Assembly: GCA_030144725.1 (NCBI GenBank) | Contig: JASKMD010000026.1 | Coordinates: 9,788,616-9,852,615 of the forward strand | Reading direction: 5' to 3' | Length of the DNA: 64,000 nt | Origin: Haematococcus lacustris | Taxonomy: Eukaryota > Chlorophyta > Chlorophyceae > Chlamydomonadales > Haematococcaceae | Shown here: piece by piece, positions 1 to 10,100 of the stretch | Numbering within the stretch: position 1 is the first letter of the stretch | Layout of the letters: every line of letters starts with the position of its first letter | The notes under the pieces: model-generated | What the model saw: only the letters and a program-made list of their open reading frames with translations | Database searches by the model: none | What the model was told of the DNA's origin: nothing | Translations under genes and position numbers: made by a program

Positions 1-84
1 GTGCTTGTCAACGCGTGCCAGCGGGCAAAGTCTTGGCTTGAGCATCCCCGCACTGCCCGCAGCCCGTGATATAGCTTATGCCCG

Positions 85-395
85 CAGCCCGCAGCCCGTC
101 ATCCCATTGGCACAGCTCTATGGGGCGCTGCCTGCTCTCCCCAATGCGCTGCATGTCCAGGCACCCGTTGGTGTCCCGGTCCAGCCACCTGCCCCCTGGG
201 GGGGCCTGGGGTGGTGGTGCTGGGCCAGGTGCTGCAGGGAGGGGGGGGGCCTGGGCTGGGGGAGGGGGGGGGGCGCACCAGCCGCGGGTTGACCTGGCCT
301 GCTGGGGGTACCCAGTCTGCAGGCCTGGGCTGGTCAGGTGGCAGGTGCAGCTCTGGACTGGAGTAGTGAATCAGCAGACATCAAGAAAGTAAAAG
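85..395 (-). pseudogene. Fanzor family A, C-terminal fragment
   Basis: The minus strand encodes the RuvC-III end of a Fanzor (eukaryotic TnpB-like, RNA-guided nuclease family) protein. After a proline-rich stretch it reads GRWLDRDTNGCLDMQRIGES and then RPIELCQW, and homology is lost near position 85. The RD of WLDRDTN is the third RuvC catalytic motif. Only this end remains: there is no RuvC-I motif and no start codon, so it is a dead fragment. It lies directly beside a fragment of a second Fanzor family (405-940). The family call rests on close similarity to the copies at 1280-2425, 43160-43890 and 45144-47400. Confidence 0.65.
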
Positions 396-404
396 CAGTG
401 TCCC

Positions 405-940
405 GTCACAGACCCCTCGTCTTTCACTAGGGCCTCCATTTGAGCCGGACCACTAGGGACCACTAGCGGGACTACTCAATTGGTGTGTTGAGGGACTGTG
501 TGGAGTATACCCAATGCACATGGACATGGTGCATGAGTGCCTACCACCCTGAGGGCTACAGTCAAGAGTTGGCATGACAGACATGCACTAATGTAAGCTG
601 GTGACAACTCCAATGGGGGCCACACTACTGCGCTTGCTGGGCCCTGGCTCTGAGGCTGCTGGCTGTGTGGCTGCCTGGCTGCTGCGTGGGGCCTGTGGGG
701 GCCTGCGGGGGGCCACTACCGGGCACCACACCAGGCCCCGCACTGGCTGGCCACGCTCCTGGCTCTAGGCTGGGCGCACCAGGCGGGGTTCCACCTGCCC
801 TGCTGGTGGCTTCCAGCCTGCAGGCCTGGTGGCACTGAGTTTGTCCAGCTCCACCTCACATGGCTGCTGGCCATTCACTGCTGAGCTGACCCGGCTGGTG
901 CGATGCTCATCCACAAGCACCACCCTGCCCCGCCGCTGGA
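405..940 (-). pseudogene. Fanzor family B, deleted fragment with 3' end
   Basis: Positions 405-600 match the 3' terminal segment found downstream of the near-complete family B gene (14268-14530). Positions 640-930 match its RuvC-II/zinc-ribbon region, including on the minus strand VLVDEHRTSRVSSAVNGQQP. The stretch that should join them, which carries the RD (RuvC-III) motif, is missing. This is therefore an internal deletion derivative without a complete catalytic site. It keeps the same Ser-Ser in place of zinc-ribbon cysteines as the other family B copy. Confidence 0.65.
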
Positions 941-1279
941 CTCAGCAACCTGAGTTTTCCCCTAAATTTATGGAGTGATGAAGCTGAGTTATTCCGGGAG
1001 TGGCCTGCACATCGCTGCCGGTCCCGTCACAGCGTTACTGTGTTGTAACACCCTCCCATTGCAAGTTACTCACGGTGCTGGTCCCTTTCCTTCCCGGATC
1101 TGTTTCTGGTCTTTAGACTAAAAAAACTTTGCTTTATAGTACCCCCACCGCCTCCTCCACGACGCTGAGAGCCGCCGACCGGCAGTCCTCATCCCTGCAC
1201 CTGGCAGGGGTTGCCTAAGTTGGCTACAAGCCAGCAGCGAGTCCGCCTGTGGCACAGCAGTTAGGGCAGCTTACATCAG
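941..1279. other. intergenic, nothing recognised
   Basis: I see no gene, repeat or RNA here. It lies between two Fanzor-derived fragments and ends with AGCTTACATCAG (1268-1279), which is repeated on the other side of the next element. Confidence 0.5.
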
Positions 1280-2425
1280 GCCGACAAAACTCATTCAACA
1301 AGGAACAACATGTTGGACTGTGGGTAGTCTCACTCAGCTACTCCAAACATGTTGTAGCATCCTCGGTCGCACCCTTGATGACTGCAAACCCCACTCTGGT
1401 GGCACTTTCCCAACAAACCACTGGGCTCCTCATCAAAACTAACAGCTTGATGCTTGAAAAGGCTGACAGCCTGTGTGAAACTACTAGGCCTTATGCATTG
1501 TTGCAAGCCCGTTCATCAATACCTCGCCGGTACTCTGCAGCCCTGTGCAACCACTGCCTACCCTTGGGCAGCCGGTCATTGACCTGCTTGTAGCGCTGAT
1601 GGTACTCCTTGCCAATGGCAGGCAGAGCCTCGAGGTCCTTCCATTGGCACAGCTCTATGGGGCGCTGCATGCTCTCCCCAATGCGCTGCAAGTTCAGGCA
1701 CCCGTTGGTGTCCCGGTCCAGCCACCTGCCCCATGGGGGGGCCTGGGTCGTTGTCGTGGTGCCGTGTTGTCGAGGTCGTGCTCGTGGTGCTGGGCCAGGT
1801 GCTGCAGGTGAGCATAAGGAGGGTACGCTGGGTCAGGTGGGGGAGGGGGACCTGGGGCTGGACCTGCTGCTGGGAAGCCTGGAGTGGGCTGACCTAGGAA
1901 GGACTGGAGCAGCACAGCTAGACACAGGACTGCTGCCAGGACACACTGCTTGCTGCCCATGGTCATGCGTTTGTTGACCTCTGCCACAACAGCGTCAACT
2001 TGCGCTGCGCTGAGATCAGGACGGGCTGCCTCCACAAGGCCACGCAGGGCTGCCTTGATGACCTGGCGCCTCTCTCCAATGACTTCCTTCACAGCCTGTC
2101 CCTGCTCCTGATCTTGCTGCCCACTACCACTAGCACCTGCAGACACGGGAAAGCACAGCACATGCATCATCAGTTCTGCGTCGCGTCGTCAGAGGGGCCT
2201 AGCCTTCCGTCAGGCTTTGCGGCTTACCGGCTGCACTCTGTGCGGGGGAGACGGGGCGCTTGCGTTTCCTCTTCGGAGGCATCTCAGGGATTCAACAACA
2301 TCACCCAAGCGGAGTGGCCGTGTTGGGGTGTGCATCAGGTCGCCATCTAACCGGAGTGCCGGCAACCGGAGTGCAGCGGAAGTGGGGTCCATTACACATA
2401 TATGACATGGTGTTGTCCCCACAGT
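1280..2425 (-). mobile_element. Fanzor family A element, internally deleted, both ends kept
   Basis: Read on the minus strand, the element begins with ACTGTGGGGACAAC (2425-2412). It then has a start exon encoding the basic peptide MPPKRKRKRPVSPAQSAA and an intron donor. The next exon carries a hydrophobic segment (CVLAAVLCLAVLLQSFLG). The frame then jumps within a proline-rich tract straight to the RuvC-III tail (WLDRDTNGCLNLQRIGES) and stops near 1491. The RuvC-I and RuvC-II regions are missing, so the copy cannot be an active nuclease. Its 3' noncoding segment (1280-1490) is well conserved with five other loci in the window. A 12-bp direct repeat, AGCTTACATCAG, flanks it at 1268-1279 and 2430-2441 and may be a target duplication. 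Confidence 0.7.
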
Positions 2426-2429
2426 GACC

Positions 2430-2800
2430 GAGCTTACATCAGAGCACGTTTGCAATATACCCTCCGGAAGATCCGGTAGACGAGCCGCATGTTTACGAGA
2501 GCCGGTTTAAACCTCAGGGGCACATGATGCATGCCGCAAACATACATGCCCCCAAACGACTAAACATCGAGCTCGGCATTCCATCTGATCTCCTTACGCA
2601 GCTTACATCAGAACATGGTTGGAACATCCCCTCCCGGGAGACCAGCCGCATGATAAAGAGTTCAAACCCCAGCCGGCACGGAGTGTCACTGTGCGGGAGG
2701 CGAGGCGCAATTTCCTCCATGTGCACATGATGCATGACGCACGACCCAAATAACTAAAATATTGAGCTCGGCATTCCATCTGACCTGCTTGCACCGTTGA
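2430..2800. repeat. degenerate tandem repeat, ~170-210 bp units
   Basis: Segments such as GAGCTCGGCATTCCATCTGA (2569 and 2765), GCTTACATCAGA (2432 and 2602) and CACATGATGCATG (2521 and 2727) recur in the same order. This suggests two to three diverged tandem units just downstream of the VPS20 stop codon. I see no coding potential. Confidence 0.5.
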
Positions 2801-2858
2801 GGCGGCGCTACCCATTGTATCAGCGGCATATTGTCCGCCACTCTACCCACCCAGCCCT

Positions 2859-4250
2859 CTATGACGCCATCAACGGCGCTGCCTGCTGTGGCTCCTCCTC
2901 GGTCTCTTCCTGTTTGGCCTGCACCTTGGTCTTGGGTACAGAGGGGAGCACCTCCACCTGCACAACAGCAGGCGCCACGCCAGTGGCCCAACACCCCCTG
3001 CCTGACCGCTTGAATTCTGTCCCCACCCCTCCACTGTGCTGCGGCCAGGCAGCCTGGCGGCTGACGGCTCAAGCTGTGTGACCCACCTCGCACTCCGCTG
3101 AGCAGTGGTGTGGCTGTACCGTGTGTGGCTTGGGCCATAGTGTGGCCTGGTGCGCCGCTGTCATCACCACTGTGCCATTACCTGCTGACGGCTGAAGCGG
3201 TGAGTACCACCTGACTCAGCATGCCTGTGCCGCAGCGTGTGAACTGGCCCTCAGCACAGCTTGACTACCACTGCATGCCTGTGCCATTGTGCACCTGGCT
3301 CTGGTCCTGGCCCAGGTCCTGGCCCTGGTCCTGGTCCTGGTCCTGGCCCTGACCCTGGTCCTGGTCCTGGCCCTGACCCTGGTCCTGGCCCTGGTCCTGA
3401 TGAGGCCACCAAGGAAGAGGCGTGTCAGAGCACCCAGCAAGGGGCTGTCTGTGCACAGTTCAGGATGTTTGAACTTGCAGTCTGCTGCGTAGCTGTGTGG
3501 CTGCAGAGGTGTGTACCCTGGTCGCTGTGTGGCCTAGTGCGCCATCATCATCATGACCACCACCACCACCACCACCACCACCATCATTGCCACCACCACT
3601 ACATGGCATTGGCCTGATGGTGTCGCGGCAATGCACCTGACATATGCACACATGCGCAGTGGCCTCATGCTGTTCGCCAAGCAAGTCCAGCTGCCCCGCA
3701 CCTGGCTGCTGGGCACCCGGGGCATGGCCGCCACCTCTGCCACCATGGCCTCTGCCTCCAGCGCTGCCAGCTCAGCGTCCACTGCCACCGTCTCGTCCCC
3801 AGTCAGGGAGTTGGACAGCAGGTCGGACATCTCGTCCTGCAGCACCGCATAGCCGCACCACACCCACGTCACGCACTCAGGACAGAAAGCCTGACCGCCA
3901 CGTCAGAATGTCCGACCACCCCAGCAGGCAGATAACCAGGCAGACTATATAGTGTGTGACAAGGTGAAGGGCAGCCAGGCAGTCAGGGGAGTGTGATGCG
4001 GTGTGGCTGCTTCTGTGTGACATTCAAGCCATGCAGCATTGTTGATGGTGATGGCAGGTGAGGGAGTCAGGGAAGGCGCAAGAGGTCAGTGGCAGGCAAG
4101 GAGGGTGCTGGTAAGGGCTGGTAGCCAGCCCGGGAGAGGGAGGGTGAGGGGAGGGCCCAGGCATCAGGCAGTGGGTGCACCTGCAGGGCCTTGGCTTCAG
4201 CCGTGTCGTCCATGAGCTTGCGCACATCGTCCACCGTGACCTGCACCCCT

Positions 4251-4287
<37 letters not shown>

Positions 4288-6784
4288 CAGCAGTCAGCCA
4301 GGTGGGCTGCACGCTACACCTGGGGTAGGGCCAGGTGCTGGCCTTGACGTCAGCCAGCCAGGGGGCTGTTCCAGGGTTAGGGTTAGGGTTAGCCCTAACC
4401 CTAACCCTAACCCAGGGGTCGGATCAAACCCTAGCTGCGGCAGTTGCGGGGTTAGCTGGACTCTGGCAGCATTGCCATGCCATGCCAGGCAGCCGGCCCT
4501 ATTGCTGTATGGCCTCTGTGGGAGGAGTATGTGAGGACGTCAGCACAGCCACCCAGCTGCTCCCAGTCACTCAGCTGGCAGAGCCCTGGCATCCTGCTGC
4601 TGTATGGTGTCGAGTCAGACTACTGCTCAACAGCCATGGTGCATACACACTGGGCTGCTGAGCTCATCTGTTCAAGACACAGTGTCAGCCCACACCCCTT
4701 GCCACTATTGATGGCACAAGACATAGCAGCGGGGGTGGTGTGTTCAACATGGCTATGCACAGTCAATCATGTCATGGTGAGGTTCGTGCGCCTCAGCACA
4801 TACCAGGCATAGCTGGCTACCTAACTCGAGCTGGGGTGGGGTGCTACAGCAGGGTACTGAGCCTGGGTGTTGCAGCAACGGCATTTGACAAGTGCCAGGC
4901 ACTGTTGTCCTGGTCCTGAGTGCGTGACGTGGGTGTGGTGTGGCTATGTGGTGCTGTAGGACAAGATGTCCGACCTGCTGTCCCATTCCCTGACTGGGGA
5001 TGAGACGGAGGTGGGGTGGGGTGGGGTGCTGAGCCTGTGTGTTGCAGCAATAGCAACAGGCAAATGGCAGGCGCTGATGATGCAACGTGCTGACAGCAAC
5101 TGTGGTGCTGCACAGGGGAGTCCAGGGGTGCAGCCCTGCAGCCGGTCAGTGCCTACCTCCTGCTGCAGCTGCTTCAAGGCGTTATTGCCCTGCAGCAGGA
5201 CGTCGTGCAGCTTGTTCTGGTGCTTGCTCATCTCCACGTCACTGATCTGCAGCACACAGTGGGACGCAGCAAAGCAGCATCCAGCAAGCGCTACTGCCGC
5301 TGCTGGCACTGCTACTGCTTGCGCTACTGCCATGGGTCCTGATGCTGCTGCTGCTGTTGTTGGTCCTGCTACTGCTGCTGCTGCTGCTGTTGCTGGCGCT
5401 GACCCTGGGCGGACATGCTGGACATGCATCCTAATGGCATTGAATAGCTGGCTTGGCCATGTTGTCCATGATACATTACTAGCACCACACTAGCACATTA
5501 CTAGCAATACACTAAAGTAGTCGCAGGCCACCCTGGGGTTGTGGGGGCAGGGCAGGGCAGGGCAGGGCAGGGCAGGGCAGGGCAGGGCAGGGCAGGGCAG
5601 GGCAGGGCAGGGCAGGGCAGGGCAGGGCAGGGCAGGGCAGGGCAGGGCAGGGCAGGGCAGGGCAGGGCAGGGCAGGGCAGGGCAGGGCAGGGCAGGGCAG
5701 GGCAGGGCAGGGCAGGGCAGGGCAGGGCAGGGCAGGGCAGGGCAGGGCAGGGCAGGGCAGGGCAGGGCAGGGCAGGGCAGGGCAGGGCAGGGCACACATG
5801 CCTACAGCTGTTGTGTACATGGCCTTGAGTGTTGTGGTTGAAACGGCAACGCCAGTCATGAGCTTACCTGACAGTGAGTAGTGAGGGGAGGGCATTAGCC
5901 TGAACAACAGCGGGGTGGGTACTTAGGACGCCTGAGCTGCAGCTGCATCTTGTGTACTTGACTGCCACATGGATAACTGCCTGCCTGATGATTGTGCCGA
6001 GCATGTTGCCCAAGACCATGCCGTGCCAATGCCACCAGTCCACCTTGGACCAATGGCTGCCATGCAGTGACGGTGACCCGTGACCCTCCATGCGCCGCGG
6101 CCATGACTTGCATGGCATTGCATGGGACACGTACCATTGTCTCAATGCTGAATTGCAGGTTGCCGAGCTCTTGGAGCTGCTTCTCTGTCAGCTTTTTCTT
6201 CTTCAGCACCAGTAAGGCACGGTCCTTCTTGTGCTCTGCCACCAGCTCCCGGGCTACTTCAGTGTGGCGCTGGATGCGCAGCTCCAGCTGTGTGCAGGCA
6301 GTGCAGGGCGGCAGGTGTCTAGGCTGTACGCCTGCACCTATGCCAATAGTCTGGAGTAGCCTAGGCCCGCTTTCCTGTGCTCTTATGCTTGTGGATCACG
6401 GCGCACTGTGAAAGATGTAAGGCTGAAGTCACAGGTCACGCTTACACCTGGCTTGTGCATGCTGCAGGTTTTTGCCGGACTGTGCTAGCCATTCAGTGCA
6501 GCAGACAATGGTCTGCTTATACCAGTGAAAAGGATGGTTTGCTGGTATTGTGCCTGGCCACTAGGGCTGATCAGATGAGAGCTGCTCATGTGCACACACC
6601 AGCTTTTGCTGGTCTGCCAGCTTCTTCCGCTGTGTTTTGAGCGACAGCATAGCCATGTCCACATTGTCGACGGCCTGCCTACAAACAGACCAGCACTCAG
6701 TGGCGCAGGTCTTCGCGCGTTGTCACGGGCGAAGAAACCGCACTCTTACTTCTTCTTTCGCGATTTGCTGCTGAAGTTCCCCAT
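2859..6784 (-). CDS. VPS20: ESCRT-III subunit VPS20/CHMP6
   Basis: Seven exons read in phase: 6784-6750, 6678-6600, 6287-6135, 5246-5157, 4240-4181, 3836-3702 and 2957-2859 (TAG stop). They give about 216 residues, the normal length for this family. The product is the VPS20/CHMP6 subunit, which nucleates ESCRT-III filaments at endosomes for membrane scission. It starts MGNF, giving a glycine at position 2 for N-myristoylation as in CHMP6. The family block MLSLKTQRRKLADQQK follows, then a lysine-rich helix (KKDRALLVLKKKKL). The core helices read SDVEMSKHQNKLHDVLLQGN and VRKLMDDTAEAKALQDEM, and the acidic C-terminal tail reads LPSVPKTKVQ. The second exon uses a TAG acceptor to keep phase. The gene is divergent from ACLA, 390 bp away. 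Its introns hold a (GGCAG)n array, a CTG-rich tract, a telomere-like inverted repeat and an inverted copy of exon 6. Confidence 0.9.
3295..3405. repeat. GGTCCTGGCCCT minisatellite in VPS20 intron
   Basis: A run of CTGGTC and CTGGCC hexamers with occasional CTGACC variants lies between VPS20 exons 6 and 7. Because the unit is a multiple of three it leaves long open frames on both strands that are not genes. A short CCA-rich tract follows at 3559-3600. Confidence 0.75.
4254..4286. repeat. (CAG)n microsatellite next to VPS20 exon 5 acceptor
   Basis: About eleven CAG triplets. On the VPS20 sense strand this is a CTG run just upstream of the acceptor of exon 5 (exon starts at 4240). Confidence 0.85.
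4374..4414. repeat. head-to-head telomere-like repeats
   Basis: Three TTAGGG units are followed directly by three CCCTAA units, giving an almost perfect palindrome of about 40 bp. It lies in the VPS20 intron between exons 4 and 5. The motif equals the human-type telomere unit, which also occurs in some green algae. It is interstitial here. Confidence 0.85.
4893..5016 (+). pseudogene. inverted partial copy of VPS20 exon 6
   Basis: The plus strand matches, in reverse orientation, the intron end plus exon 6 of VPS20 (3775-3900). It shares TGAGTGCGTGACGTGGGTGT, and its exon part would read DKMSDLLSHSLTGDET against DEMSDLLSNSLTGDET in the real exon. Homology stops shortly after GAGACGG. It is antisense inside the intron between exons 4 and 5, truncated, and cannot be spliced into VPS20 in this orientation. 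Confidence 0.75.
5544..5792. repeat. (GGCAG)n pentanucleotide array
   Basis: About 50 nearly perfect copies lie in the VPS20 intron between exons 3 and 4. On the VPS20 sense strand the unit is CTGCC, which contains neither AG nor GT. Open frames that run through it in several frames are an artefact of a 15-base period without stops. Confidence 0.95.
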
Positions 6785-7173
6785 GGCTTTACATTGTAGC
6801 TTCTTGGCCAAGAGGGCGAGGTAATGACATTAAGAAATCCGGGTCTCTAGGGTTACCTTCAAACAGGCTTGTAATCAACAGCTTCAAGCCCCTACTAGCT
6901 TTTATTGTTTCTGCTGCTTCCGCAGTGCAGTCATGGGTGCTGTTCTCAGGAAAGTGCTGCACATCTGCCTTCCTTCCATGCGGGTCATGAGATATCTGTT
7001 TTCTTTTGCAAAGGAGTCAGTATGGTGGGGGAGAGGGAGGGGGGGGGGGGGGGGTAATGTAGGAGAAGAGAAAGGAACTTCCAGCCGGACAGCCAGGATG
7101 ATATGTTGGTTGCGCCATGCCGGCACGGCCCTTGGCCGGTTGGCCAGTTGGCCGAACAGAGTTGCGTAAGAAG
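6785..7173. promoter_or_regulatory. shared promoter region of VPS20 and ACLA
   Basis: These 389 bp separate the start codons of two divergent genes, so both 5' ends and promoters must lie here. It contains a G-run at about 7030-7053 and a pyrimidine-rich stretch. I could not place a TATA box with confidence. The call is from position only. Confidence 0.5.
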
Positions 7174-10100
7174 ATGGCACGGAAGAAGATCCGTGAGCAC
7201 GATGCTAAGCGTCTGCTGAGAACCCATTTCGCGAGGCTTGTGGGGAGGGACTTGCCTATTCATGTCGCGCAAGTGACGAGCGCGACCGACCATGCTGCTC
7301 TGCTGCAAGCTCATCCTTGGCTCACTACGTCCAAGTTGGTCGTCAAGGCAGGGAAACGGCAGTCTGGGAACGGCCAGTCAGGGTTTGCACGGAACGATGG
7401 CTGCACACGGCAGCACGTCCCCTCGTGGCATGCGTTGTGCGCAATAAGGCGTGTAGTCCAGACAGGCCTATCCCCCAGCCCCTCTCTTGTCGTGCAGCCC
7501 CCTTGTCCCTCACTAGGGCCTCCATTTGAGCCAGATCAGAAGTACCCACTAGCAGCCACTGGCAACCACTAGCAGCCACTAACTAGATCCGACTCAAACA
7601 GTGTTATTGGGCTGTGTGGAGTAAACCCAGTGCACATGGCACATGAGCCGCCTACCACCTACACTATTGCCTGACCACGAGGGCAATGTGTAGAGTTGGC
7701 ATGACAAAACAGCAGCCCACACCGCCACAGGCCTCACCTCGTTGCTCTTGTTGTGCAGCCTGACATGCTGTTTGGCCAGCGAGGCAAGCACGACCTTGTG
7801 GGCCTGAACTTTGACTGGCCCGAGGCTGAGACATTCATTCGCGCCCGCCTGAACAAGGTGTGTCCAGGGGTTGCCGATGTCCTCACCCCTGACCCTTGCA
7901 ACCACGTATTCCACAGCCCCCTCACCCCTGACCCCAGCCCCCTGCACAGACCCTGACATCACTCCTCTGTAAGATCCAGGAGTGAGGCAATAGCCAAACA
8001 ACAGCCAGGGATGGAGGTGTAGTTCGGGCAGGACCTTCCATGCACGTATGCATGCACACTTGTAAGTCTTCTTTCTTTGCATGAGGCAGGTGGTGAAGCT
8101 GAAGAACGGGTGTGAGGGGCCTGTCACCACCTTCATAGTGGAGCCGTTCGTGGCCCATCAGGAGGAGTACTACCTGAGCATCACGGTGAGCCAGGCAGCA
8201 GGGCCAGCAACAGGTCCAGTAGCAGGGCCAGGCAGCAGGGCCAGCAGCAGGACCCGTAGTTGCAGCTGACCACATCGACATCCAACCATCAGGATTGCGG
8301 TGCTGCTGCCTGTCAGCAATTGCACAAAGCACTTATCCTCCCTTCCCCCTTCCTCCTCCCCTTTACTGCTGCCCACAGCCCCTGCCTGCCTGCCAACCCA
8401 GCACCGTCCGCTTTCCAGCCCTGCTCTCAGCTTGCCCCTGGTGCCCCTGGTGACCCCATGCTGGCCATGGCCCTGCCTGTGATCAGAGCAACCGGCTGGA
8501 CTACGAAGTCAGCTTCTCGCCTGCTGGCGGCATGGATGTTGAGGAGCACTGGGACCAGCTGCGCAGCGTGAAGCTCGACACCCTGGAGGCGCTTGACAGC
8601 CAGACTGTGGCACCTCTGACTGCTGGGATGCCACTGGAGCTCAAGCCACAGCTGGAGGCCTTCATCATCGCAGTGTTCCAGGTGGGCTGAGATAACTTGA
8701 ATGATTATAGATTTAGATTCTATTATGGCCCAAACAGTTAAACCCCGCATTCACGGTGAACTCCACGCCCTGCCTGCGGTATGTTACGCCCACCTTGTGG
8801 CCGCTAAGATGGGGTCTGAGATGGGTCTTCTGAGATTACTTAGACGATAATAGATTTAGATTCTAATATGGCCCAAACAGTTAAACCCCGCATTCATGGT
8901 GAACTCCCTGCCTGCGGTATGCTACGGCCGCCTTATGGCCGATGCCTACGAATGCCTACGGATACCCCCCAGCTGGGATACCTTCCATTGCTGCACACGT
9001 CCCACGTTTTCCATATCTGGCCAACCCTACTCATGGTGGTGCCTCCTGGCTCAGCATGTGCCTGCCTTGCCATGCGTCAGGTGTTCCTGGACCTGGACAT
9101 GACCTTGCTGGAGATGAACCCTTTCACCTTTGACGCCTCAGGCCAGCCATTCCCCTTGGACATCCGCATGGAGCTTGATGACACCGCCAAGTTCAGGTGC
9201 AGGGACGCCAGGAGGGCTAGACCAGACTGGCTGTGCTGGGACCAGGGCCAGGGCTGGGGTCAGAAGCAGAGCCAGGGCCAGGGCTGGGGTCAGAAACAGG
9301 GCCAGGGGCGTGGTTTGGGTTAGGGCCAGGGGCGTCTGAGGCTGCCCAGTGCCAAGGCACACTGCAAAGGAGGGGCAACATGTGTGCGGCCCAGCATCAC
9401 CACGACAGCACAACCACCCGACAGGTCCGGACCAAAATGGGGTGATGTGGACTTCCCGCTCCCCTTTGGTCGCACCCAAACCCCCTCTGAGGAGTTTGTC
9501 CACAGCCTTGACGAGGCCACCGGGGCTTCCCTCAAGTTCACAGTGCTCAACCCCCAGGTGAGCCCCAGCCCCAGGCTGGTCACTCTTCCACACTTTGCTC
9601 ATGGCCAGGCATGCATGCTTGCTTGCTCCACGCCCAGCTCTATGAGTGCTTGCTGGCAAGGCGGGAGGAGCCTGACCCTTTCCCTAGCTCCAGCCCCTGC
9701 CTGTAATCCCTGACCAGACAAGCAAGGCGCACAGTGACGAGAAGCTGGGAACAGGCTGCTATGTGCTTTTCTTCCACAACGATACAGGCATGTACCAGCA
9801 ATGGGCCCTGTGAGCCAAACCACATCAGGCACCTTACAGTGTGCTACTCCCTGATGTGGTGCCGCCTGCAGGGTCATGTATGGCTCATGGTGGCGGGTGG
9901 CGGTGCCAGCGTCATCTACACCGACACAGTGGCTGACCTGGGATATGCGCAGGTGGGTGCACGCACCACCACCCCTGGTGGGTGAGAACAGGCCCTTGCC
10001 TTGGTTTCACCCTCAGCCTAAATAGGCAAGTATGCAGGCCACACAGACGCACAACAGCCAGCCCATAACCCAGCTCGTGCTTTGTCGCCTGCAAACCCTG

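Noticed and set aside
3534..3872. His-rich or Val/Met-rich peptide frames
   Set aside because: They come from the CCA/CAT-rich intron tract. Only 3702-3836 is a VPS20 exon.
4374..4414. Window lies at a chromosome end
   Set aside because: The telomere-like tract is short, inverted and inside an intron, with genes on both sides.
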